A stretch of DNA of 64,000 nt from Rhodopseudomonas palustris HaA2 (GTDB lineage Bacteria; Pseudomonadota; Alphaproteobacteria; Rhizobiales; Xanthobacteraceae), in the NCBI RefSeq assembly GCF_000013365.1, contig NC_007778.1, positions 2,542,001 to 2,606,000 on the forward strand, written 5' to 3'. The notes under the pieces were generated by a model. The model did no database searches, was not told the DNA's origin, and was given only the letters and a program-made list of their open reading frames with translations. Each line of letters begins with the position of its first letter. Position 1 is the stretch's first letter. The position numbers were made by a program, and so were the translations under genes. This document shows positions 37,001 through 49,000 of the stretch, one piece after another.

Positions 37001-40000
37001 TGGCCAGGCGCTGGTCTACACGCTGTCGGCTAACGGCACGGTGCTGACCGCGACCGCGGGCAATCAGACCGTTTTCACGGTCACTCTGTCGGACCAGGGC
37101 TCCGGCGGCGCCTACCTGTTCAATCTCAGCGGCGTGCTCGATCACCCGGTCAGCGGCAGCAGCGCGTCGCAGGAAGACGCGCTGTCCTTCACCTTCACCT
37201 TCACGGCGCGCGACGGCGACGGCGACATCGCCCGCAGCAGCTTCACCGTCAACGTCGTCGACGACAGCCCGGTGGCGAACACCGGCACGGCGTCGCGGGT
37301 CGAGGACGAATCGCTGGCCGGCGGCAACAACGAGACCGAAGCCCCCAATCTCGGCGCATCGGTGAGCAACGTTTCGCTCAACATCGCCTGGGGCGCGGAC
37401 AGCGCCAACGACGGCGACGGCCAGCCGGGCGACCGCTCGGTGGCGTTCAGCAACGCCAATGTCGCGGTCTCGGGCGCCTATCAGGGCACGACTCTGACGT
37501 CCCGCGGCGTCGCGGTTCACACTACGGTTTTGTGGGACGGCACTTTGGTCGGCTACACCGGCCCGACGGCACCGACCTCTACGAGCGCGAGCAACGTGGT
37601 GTTCTTCGCCACGCTGTCGGACGCCGACAGCGGCGCTTACAGCTTCACGCTGGTGAAGCCGCTCGACCATGCGGCGGGCAACGGCGAGAACACGCTGGCG
37701 CTGACCTTCAACTACACCGCGACCGATTCCGACGGCGACACCGCGTCGAACAGCTTCACCGTCAGCATCGTCGACGACGCCCCGGTGATCGGCACGCCGT
37801 TCCAGGGTGGCGTGGTCGAGGAAGAGCAGTGGATCGTGGTCGGTCCGGGCAACGAGGACACCTCGGGCGCGGCCGACGGCGATTATTGGGGCAGCTTCTT
37901 CGGCATCCCGTATTTCGTTGACGCCACCACCGAAACCACCGGCGGCACGCTGGCGATCGCGTGGGGCGCGGACAACGCCAACGACAACAACGGCCAGCCC
38001 GGCGATCGCACGGTGTCATTCACCGCCGCCGGCATCGCGGATCTCCAAGCACAGCTGCTGACCTCGCGCGGCGAGACGATCCACTACAAGGTCTTCACCC
38101 TCAACGGCGCCGAGGTGCTGGTGGCCTACACCGGCGATACCCCGCCATCGGCGGTGCCGTGGAGCACCGGCGCGGCGATCGCCGCCAACGTGGTGTTCAT
38201 CGTCGGGCTGTCGGATTCCGGCAACGGCTCCTATGCGTTCACGCTGATCGACACCATCGACCATCCCGGCGCGGTGCAGGGCGAAGATGCGTTGCCGCTC
38301 ACCTTCGGATTCGCCGCCACGGATTCGGACGGCGACACCGTCACCAGCAGCTTCACGGTCAAGATCGTCGACGATGCGCCGGTGATCGGCCGGCCGGACG
38401 ACGAGACCGTGCGCGAAGTCGATCTACCGACCACGAATTACGACACCACGCACCCCGACTATCCGACTTCGACGGTGCAGACCGGCGACCTGGACATCTC
38501 CTGGGGCGCCGACGACAACAATTCCGGTGCGATCAGCAACCGCTCGGTGGCGTTCACCACCGCAGCCGGCGCGACCGGGCTGACCTCGGACGGCTCGCCG
38601 ATCAGCTATTCGATCTCCGCCGATGGCACCACGCTGACCGCGGTCACCGCCGACAGTCGCGTCGTGTTCACCGTCCAACTCTCCGACAGCGGCGACGGTC
38701 GCTACACCTTCACCCTGTTCGACAATATCGATCATCCGTCGTCCGGCCCGAACGACGACAGCCTGCCGCTGACCTTCGGCTTCCAGGCGACCGACGGCGA
38801 CGGCGACACCGCAACCAGCAGCTTCACCGTCACCATCCGGGACGATGAGCCGACGGTGGGCCCGAACACCACGGTGCGGCTGGATGACGACACTCTCGGT
38901 GGCAACCCCGGCGGCAATGGCGATGATGCAGACGCGATCGCTAAGACCGGCACGCTGGTGCACAATGGCGGCGCCGACGGCACCGCATCGGTGCTGTGGT
39001 CGACCGCCGGTTTGACGCTGCCCTCTGGCTTCTGGTTCGAGGTCTCAGCGGACGGCACGGTGATGACGATCACGCAGGATCAGGGCAACGGCTATGTGCC
39101 GGTCCTGACCATGACGATCACCAATACGACGACGGGCGCCTACTCGGTCGCGCAGGTGGCGCCGATCGATCACCCGCAAGGCACGATGCCGGGCTACGAG
39201 GACAACGTCCAGTTCACCGTCTCCTATATCGTCACCGATGGCGACGGTGACATCAAGACCGGCACGATCAGCGTCAATGTCGACGACGATACCCCGACGG
39301 TCGGTGCCAATGCGCTGATCCAGCTCGACGACGACGCCTTGCCGGGCGGCAATGCCGGCGGCGTCGGCGACGATGTCGAAGCCACCGTGCTGACTGGCGT
39401 GCTGTCGCATAGCGGCGGTGCCGACGGCACCGCGTCGGTGCTCTGGGCGCCCAACGGACTCACCCTGCCGTTCGGCTTCTGGTTCACGCTGTCGCCCGAC
39501 AGCAAGACGATGACGATCACGCAGTTGCAGGACGGCACCTATGTCGGCGTGTTCCAGGCCACCATCACCGACACGGCGACCGGCGCCTATCAGATCACCC
39601 CGCTGGCAGCGGTGAGGCACAACACGCCCGGCATCGAGGACAATGTCGAGATCTCGTTCCAGTACCGCGTCACCGATGGCGACGGCGACGTCGCAACCGG
39701 CACGCTGAGCATCAATGTCGATGACGATACCGCGACCATCGGCGCCATTGCCACCCGGACGGTCACCGAACTGACCGCCTCGGGCTTCTCCAACGCGTTC
39801 CAGGCCCAGAGTCTGTCCGAAGTTTCGCTGAACATTTCCTGGGGCGCGGATGATGCGAACCCGACCGCGGGCGCGGGCGCGGGCGACCGTTCGATCGCCT
39901 TCGCCGCGTCGCTGGCGAATGCGGTGCCGGCTGGCGTCACCTCGAACGGTTTCGATCTGGTCTATCTGCTGTCGGCGGACGGTCAGACCCTGACCGCGTA

Positions 40001-43000
40001 TCGCTACGAGAACGGCCATTATCTCAACGGCGCCGGCGGTGATCTCGGCTCCGCGCCGTCGACCGGCGCGCGGGTGTTCTCGGTCTCGCTGTCCGATAGC
40101 GGCAGCGGTTCCTACAGCTTCACGCTGTACGACAACCTCGACCACGCCAGCGGCGCAGGCGCCAATACGCTGCCGCTGAATTTCGGCTTCACCGCGACCG
40201 ACAGCGACGGCGACGCCACCAGTGGTTCGTTCACGGTCGCGGTGACTGACGACGTGCCGGTCGCGACCGGCGCACCGGATCTCGGCGCTGTGACGGAAGT
40301 TGCGCTGGATGGCGGTCTGTCGCTCACAACCGGCGCGCTGAACATCGACTGGAACGCCGACGATTTCGGCGGCCGCCACCTTGAATTCGTCACCTCCGGC
40401 GGCAATCCGGTGATCACGCCGGGTCTGACGTCGGATGGGGTGCCGCTCGTCTATGTCGTCCGCGCCGCCAGCAATGGCTTCGATCAGGAACTGATCGCCT
40501 ACAAGACCGGCGACGCGCAGATCGATAGCAACGCTGTCTTCATCATCGCTTTGAATTCGCCATCGAACCCGACCTACGTATTCACGCTTTACCAGAATCT
40601 CGATCACACCGGCGTCAACGGCACGACGCTGCCGGTGACGTTCGAGGTGCGCGGCGTGGACGGCGATGGGGACACGGTCGACCAGACGGTGACGGTGAAC
40701 GTCGCCGACGATACACCGACGCTGACGCAGACCTATCGCTACAACGACGTCTACGAGGCCCAGCTCAGCGGCGGCCCCGATGTCGACGGTCACAACTTCG
40801 CGGTGCAGTTCGGCGCCGACGGCTACGGCGCGACTGCTTTCACCGGGGCGATCAAGCTCGATATCGGGCCGGGGCTCGCCGGCAATGTCAGCTTCGACCT
40901 GTCCGCGGGGGCGCACCGCGAGCCGCTGCTGACGTCAGAGGGGCGGGCGATCACCTTCGTCAAGGTCGACGCCAACACCATCCGCGGCTATGTCGCGTCG
41001 GCGGACAATGGCGGCAATGCCGACGAAACGATCATCGAGATCAAGCTCACCGACACCGATGCCAGCGCGACCACGACCCTTTACGGGGTGATCGACCACA
41101 TCGCCGTGCAGGACGGGTCGCAGATCGAGGGCATCCGGGTCGACGCCACCGTGGCCTTCAGCGACGGTGACGGCGATGTCGTCACCGGCATCATTCGGAC
41201 GACCATTCACGACGACGCGCCGGTCTCGACCGGCGCCATCACGGCCTCCACCGTTCTGGACGACGACGCGTTCGCCGGCAATGCCGGTGGCGCCGGAGAC
41301 GTTCTCGATGCAACGACCGTGAGCGGCGCGGCCAGCGCACTGTTCACGATCGGCGCCGACGGCCTCAAGAGCGTGGTGCTGGGAGCGACCACGGCCTTCA
41401 GCGCGATCTACACCGACGGCAACGGCGTCTCGCAGACCGAACAAGTCACCTGGGGCAATCCGACCGTCGTCAGTGGCGCGACCACCTGGATCGCATCCGG
41501 GGTCCACGGCGATGCGGCGACGCTGACGATCAACGCCGACGGGTCCTACACCTTCACGGTGCTCAAGCCGCTGGCGCATCCGACCTCCGGCGCGACCGAA
41601 GAGACGCTGACGCTGACGTTCAACTACACAGTGACCGACGGCGACAACGACGTTGCCGCCGGTTCGCTGACCGTCGAGGTCAACGACGACACCCCGACGC
41701 TGGCGCAGGTCTATCGCTATAACGACGTCCATGAGTCGCAGCTCGGCGGCGGTCCGGATGTCGATAGTCACAGCTTCGCGGTGCAATTCGGCGCCGACGG
41801 CTACGGCGCGACGGCCTTCACCGGCGCGATCAGGCTCGATATCGGGCCGGGGCTGGCCGGCAATGTCAGCTTCGACGTGTCGACGGGGGCGCACCGCGAG
41901 CCGCTGCTGACATCCGAGGGGCGGGCGATCACCTTCGTCAAGGTCGACGCCAACACCATCCGCGGCTACGTCGCGTCGGCGGATAACGGCGGCAACCCCG
42001 ACGAAACGATTATCGAGATCAAGCTCACCGACACCGATGCGAGCGCGACGACGACGCTTTACGGGGTGATCGACCACATCGCCGTGCAGGATGGTTCGCA
42101 GATCGACGGCATCCGGGTCGACGCCACGGTGGCCTTCAGCGACGGTGACGGCGATGTCGTCACCGGCATCATCCGGACGACGATCAGCGACGACGTTCCG
42201 ACGGTCGCGGTGATCGCCAACCAGTCGGTGACGGAAACGACCGCCTCGGGCTTCTCCAACGTGTTCCAGGCCCAGAGTCTGTCCAACGTCTCGTTGAATA
42301 TTTCCTGGGGTGCGGACGACGCCAATCCGACCGCGGGCGCGGGCGCGCACGACCGCTCCGTCGCCTTCGCCGCGTCGCTGGCGAATGCAGTGCCGACCGG
42401 CGTCACCTCCAACGGCTTCGATCTGGTTTATCTGCTGTCGTCGGACGGCCAGACCCTGACCGCCTATCGCTACGAGAACGGGCACTTCCTGAATGGCGCC
42501 GGTGCCGATCTCGGCACGTCGCCGTCGAACTCGGCGCGCATATTCTCGGTCTCGCTGTCGGACAGCGGCAGCGGCTCCTACAGCTTCACGCTGTACGACA
42601 ATCTCGACCATGCCAGCGGCGCCGGCGCCAACACGCTGCCGCTGAACTTCGGCTTCACCGCGACCGACAGCGACGGCGACGCCACCAGCGGCTCATTCAC
42701 CGTCGACGTCGTCGACGACGTGCCGCTGGTCACGGCCAACGCCGAGGAAGGCGCGGTCGATGAGCGCTATCTCGACGGACCCCATCCGAGCACGTTCGGG
42801 AACCTCGCGATCGATTGGAACGCCGACGACCGCAACGTTCATCTCACCTTCACCAGCACGACGGTCACCGACGACCTCGGCAACGTGCTGGCGCTGACCT
42901 CGGGCGGAGTCGCGCTGAAATACGCCATCGTTTCGGCCGACGGCAGCACCAATCCGCTCGATGAGAAGTTGATCGCCTACAAGGACGGCGACACGCCCGA

Positions 43001-46000
43001 CAACCCGGTCTTCACCGTCAATCTGATCGCCGCCGGCAACCCGTCCTACCAATTCGTGTTGTACCAGGCGCTCGATCATACCGGGACCTACGACGACACA
43101 CTGACGCTGACCTTCGGCGCCACCGGCCACGACGGCGACGGCGATGCGGTGACGCAATCGTTCACGGTGACCCTCGAAGACTGGGCGCCGCAATCGAAGG
43201 ACGTCGACGCAAAGACCATCGAGGAGGCGGCGGGCAGCGTTTCAACCGGCAATGTCGATATCGAGATCGATTTCGGCGCTGATGGCGACAGCGCCGGTGC
43301 GTCGGTCACGTTCGTCTCGGCCGGGCCGCTCACCGTCAAGACCCAGGACGGCAACGCCGTCTCGCTGACCTCGCTCGGCGTCGGCTTGAGCTACGTCCTT
43401 TCGGCCGACGGCGCCACGCTGACGGCGTATCGTTTCAACGGCACCGATTACATCAGCGAAACCGGCGTCTCGCTCGGCAGCGACCTCGCCAATGCCTCCG
43501 ACGCCGCGGTGTTCACCGTGACGCTGTCCGACTCCGGCACCGGCTCGTACAACTTCACCCTGCTGCAACCGCTCGACCATCCGAGCGCCACCGGCAGCAC
43601 GCAGCAGCTCACGCTCAATTTCGGCTTCCGGATCGAGGACGCCGACGGCGATGATGACTTCACCAATAGTTTCAGCGTCATCGTCGACGCTGCGGGGGTG
43701 GTCTCGACCGGTTACACCGCGCCGGACTCGGCGGTGTTCGTCAACATGAGCGAGACCTCACAGACCGTCGATGGCCAGACCGTGGCCGCGCACAGCGTCA
43801 CCGACCGGGCTTCCGTGACCGACCGGGTGGTCGGACTGGATCGTCTCGGCTCCATCACGATGGCCGATGGCGGCAGCGCCGACGACATCCTGGTCGGCGG
43901 GGTGGGCGACAACAAGCTGTTCGGCAACGGCGGCAACGACACCCTGATCGGCGGCGGCGGCTCGAACACCATCCAGGGCGGCGCCGGCAACGATACGATC
44001 ATCTACAACGTCGGCAGCGGCGGCGTCGACACCGTCGAGGGCGGATCGGACACCGACACCCAGATCATCGTCGGCACCGGCGGCGCCGAGACGTTCAACA
44101 TCAACGCCGTCAGCCTCGGCGGCATCAGCCATGTCGCGGCCAACATCGGCGCCACCGTCGAGTTGGCGGACGGCGCCAACTACGAGGTCGCCACCACCGC
44201 GGTCGAGGAGTGGGTGGTCAATGGCGGCGGCGGCGGCGACACGTTCAGTGTCACCGGGGCTCTGCTCGGCACCGGGCTCGCCACGTCGACGCTGCACATC
44301 GACGGCGGTGACGGCAACGACGTAGTCGATCTGTCCGGCTATGCCGGCGACATCCGCGTCGTCTCGGACGGCGGCGCCGACGCCGACCGCGTGCAATTCG
44401 GCTTCGACTACAACGAAGCGACCTACGCCAAGGTGTTCGCTCTGGACGGCGTGACGCTGATCGGCGTCGATGTCACCTACAACGGCGTCACCAGCACCTT
44501 CACCAACTACGAAAGCTTCGTCTTCACCGACGGCACGCGGCTGCTGCCCGCGCTGTTCAATACGGCGCCGGTCGCGCAGGACGACACGATCATGGCGTCC
44601 GAAGACGCGCCGCTGACCATCGACTCGCTGCTCCGCCTGCTCGACAACGACAGCGACATCGACGGAAACACGTTGACTGTGACCGGCGTCGCGAACGCGA
44701 CGCACGGCACGGTGTCGCTGAACAACGGCAATCCGATCTTCACCCCGGACGCGAATTTCTCCGGAGTCGCCGGTTTCGACTACACCGTCAGCGACGGCAA
44801 CGGCGGCAGCGCCACGGCGCACGTCACGGTCGACGTCGCGCCGAAAGCGGATGCGCCGGTGCTGTCGATCAGCAGCACGAATCCGACCACGGCGGAAGAA
44901 GGCGCGATCGACCTGGCGGTCGGCGCGGCACTGGCCGATCTCGACGGCTCGGAGACCATGACCGTCTCCCTCGGCGGCGTGCCGAGCGGCTTCGTGCTGA
45001 CCGACGGACAAGGCCATTCGGCGCTGTCGACCGGTGCCGCGATCGTCGTCACCGGCTGGACTCTGTCCACGCTCAGCCTGACCCCGCCGTCGAACTACAA
45101 CGGCGCGTTCACCGTCCAGGTCAGTGCCACCGTCACCGACAGCGCCGTATTGTCGGATGGCCAGACCCACACCGACGTCCGAACCGAGGTCCAGTCGATC
45201 AATGTCGTCGTGACCCCGGCCAACGACGTCCCGGTCGCGGGGGCCGACGCGCTGTCGTCGGTCAAGGAGGACAGCGGCGTCCGGATCATCAGCTTCGCCT
45301 CGCTGCTCGGTAACGACTCCGCGGGCCCGGCCAATGAATCCGGTCAGAGCCTGACCATCACGGCGCTGTCGAACGTCGTCGGCGGCACCGCGACGATCAG
45401 CGGCACCAACATCCTGTTCACGCCGGCCGCCAATTTCAACGGCACCGCGTCGTTCGACTACACCGTTCAGGACAACGGCCAGACCGCCGGCGTCGACGAC
45501 TTCAAGTCCAACGTCGGTCATGCCTCGTTCACGGTGACGCCGGTGGCCGATGCGCCGGTCGGCACCAGCAACACGGTGACCGCGACCGAAGACGGCGCCC
45601 ACGTTTTCACGGCGGCGGAATTCGGCTTCACCGATCCGCTCGACAGTCCGGCGAACAACTTCACCGGCGTGGTGATCTCGACGCTGCCCATGGCAGGCAC
45701 GCTGACCAATCACGGCGTCGCGGTGACGGCCGGATCGATGGTGTCGATCGCCGACATCAATGCCGGCCATCTGGTGTATACGCCGGCCGCGAACGGCGCC
45801 GGCGACGACTACGCGTCGTTCACCTTCCGGGTGCAGGACGACGGCTCAGTGTCGGGGCAGGGCGTACGACTCGAGTTCCAACTCGCGTCTGGTTGGACCG
45901 GCACCTCGGGCACCAACTACGGATGGGGAACCGCGACACAGGCGCCGGGCCTCTCACCCAATCAAACCGCGGTTGCCTTCGCAGAGAGTGTGACGGGCAG

Positions 46001-49000
46001 CACGATCAGGACGGACGCGTCCGGGCAGCCCAACGCGATCGCCACGACGGGTGCGACCTATCACCTGACGTTCGATCATCTGCAATACGTCGGATACGGC
46101 GCAGGGACGATCACGATCGACGTCTACGCAGGTACGACGCTGATCGGGCACTTCACCCACAACTTCAACGCCGCGAATCCGACCGTGAGCTACGACACGA
46201 CGACGGCGGTCCCAGTCGGAGAAGATGGAAACAGCCTGAGCGTCGTATTCACCGCAAACAGCACCTTCGCGCTGGACAACGTCTCGCTCAGCCAGGTTGT
46301 CAGTCCCGGTGTCTACGGGGCTAACCTGCTGGTCAACGGCGACTTTGGTTCCGGCAGCTACTACATCGGCGACAATGTCGACGACACGCCCAAGACGATG
46401 ACGATCGACGTCACGCCGGTCAACGACCTGCCGGTGGCGGTGATCGACAACCCGTCCGGAAGCGCGCCGGGCTACACGATCACTGAAGACACCATTTGGG
46501 CGACCTTCAATGCGATCGGCAATGATACGCTCGATCCCGACGCAGGCGCGCCGAACAATATCACCATTACCGCGGTCACCATCCCGACCAACTATATCGG
46601 CATCACCGACAGCGATCTTCGCGTGACGGTCGACCCCGACAACAAGATCAGGGTCGAACTGCTCGGCGCGGATTGGCAGAAGCTCGGCAGCGGTTCGTCG
46701 CTGGTCATCCCGATCAGCTACACGCTGCATGGCGACGGGACCGATGTCTCGACCGCGCAGATGATGGTCCGCGTCACCGGCGTCAACGATGCGCCTGTAC
46801 TTGACGTCTCGAAAGCGCCGGCGATCACGCTGGCCGAGGACGCCGGAGCTCCGAGCTTCGCCGGGAAGGTGCAGGTCTCGTCGCTGGTCGGCTTCGCCGG
46901 GACGGCCGGGATCGGCAATGTTACCGACGATGGATATATCGTGGGCATCGCCATCACCGGCGCCAACGCGGCGAACGGAACCTGGTCGTGGTCGATGGAC
47001 GGCATTAACTGGTCGCAGATCAACGCAGCCAGCCTGTCGGACAGCCACGCGCTGCTATTGTATGGCGACTACTACGTCTATTTCCAGCCGGCTGCCGGCT
47101 TCGACGGCACTGTCAGCAATGGGCTGACGATCCGCGCCTGGGATCAGTCCGCGGGCACGCCTGGCAGCTATGCCAACACCACCACGAACGGCGGCAGCAC
47201 GGCGTTCTCGTCGGCGACCGACACGGTGGTGGTGAACGTCACCGGCGTCGATGATCCGACGATGATCAGCGGCGACACGGCCGGGACCATCCGGGAGTTG
47301 GGCGGTATTGCCAACAGTCAGAGCGATCCGCTCAACGGCGTCGCGCGCGGGGACCTCAACTCCGTCGATCCAGACAGCGGTGCCGGCAACGATCTGTGGC
47401 AGTTAGTATCCGTCACCGGAAGCGACAACGGCTATGGCTGGTACCAGATCACGGCGGACGGCCAGTGGACCTACAGTCTCAACGACGCGCTGCCGGCGAT
47501 CCAGGCGCTGAAGGAAAACCAGGCCACCTTGACCGACAGCTTCACGGTCTATACCCAGGACGGCACCGCTCAAACCGTCACCGTGCAGATCCTCGGCAAC
47601 AACGACGCGCCGACGCTACAGACCGCGCTTGCCGACCAGACCTCGGCCGAGGACCAGCCGTTCGGCTTCACCATCCCGGCGAACACATTCGCGGACGCCG
47701 ATGGTCGGCTCGACGGCACGTCGAATCCGCTGACCTACGAGGCGGTGCTGAGCGACAACAGCGCGTTACCGGCCTGGCTCAGCTTCGATCCAGCCACGGG
47801 CACGTTCAGTGGGACGCCGCCGCAGGACTTCGTCGGCTCGATCGATGTCAAGGTCTACGCTTCGGACGGCGAGTATGCTGCGTCGGAAGGATTCACGCTG
47901 ACCGTCACGCCGGTCAACGACAAGCCGGCGCTCGACCTCGACGGTAACGACAGTTCGGGCGAAACCGGTAGCGACTATCAGGCCAGCTACACGATCGGTG
48001 GCGTAGCGAAAGCGATCGCGGACGTGGATTCGCACCTGGGCGACGTCGACACCACGACGATGGCGTCGGCGATGATCGTCCTGACCAACGCGCAGGCCGG
48101 CGACGCGCTCAATCTGAATACGGCGCTGCTCGATGGCCTCGGCATCGTCACGCACACAGTGGACACATCGGTGGCCGGCAAGATCACCGTCACCCTCGGC
48201 GGATCGGCGTCGCTTGCTGCCTATGGGAGTGCGATCGAGTCGGTGACGTTCTCCAGCACCGGCGCGAGCGGCGTCGACCGCACCGTCACCGTCACCGTGA
48301 GTGACGGCTCTGCGTGGTCCGACGTCGCCACCACCACCATCGACGTGACGCCTGCCTCTTCGACTGCGGTCGCGCAGGGCGACACAATTTCCTTGGTACC
48401 GACAGGCTGGACCTGGCTGTCCGATAACGGCCACATCTACAAATTCGTCGGCACCTCGACGTCGTGGGATGCGGCGGTTTCGTCCGCTGCTTCGATGATC
48501 GCAGGTCAGTCCTATCTCGCGACCGTCACCAGCGCGGGCGAGGACGGCCTGATCGACTCCCTTGTCGGTTCCGGCAACCGCAGCTATCTCGGCGCGTCCG
48601 ATGCGGCCACAGACGGCACTTGGGTCTGGGCGACCGGTCCGGAAGCGGGGCAGGTGCTGTACATGGGCGGTCTTGCCGTCAACGGCGCCTATACGGACTG
48701 GAGCGGCTCCGGACCGAGCGGGACTTCGCCGGGCGGGTTTGAAGAGGACTACCTGGCGACCGATCTCAGTCACTTCTGGAACGACGTCTCTTTGAGCGGC
48801 AGTTCCAATACGATCGGCTATACCGCGGAAGCGGGCGGCGGAGGCACAACCTACGCCGCGATCACCGAGGACGCGCCGTTCTCGTTCTCGCAGAGCTGGT
48901 TGCTGAGCAACGACAGCAACGCGCCGGCGGCGATCGCGTCGGTGTCGTCGACCAGCGCCAAGGGCGCGGCGGTCAGCTATGACGCGCTGACAGGACTGAT

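Noticed and set aside
35583-37670. Long - strand ORFs opposite the RTX adhesin (also 39045-40916, 40935-42611, 43758-45770, 47766-49037)
   Set aside because: They are regular shadows of the repeated adhesin codons; they recur with the repeats and lack any protein-family feature.
34600-43700. CRISPR or short tandem DNA array
   Set aside because: The repetition is protein-coding with units of about 500 bases and synonymous drift; no short direct repeats with unique spacers exist.
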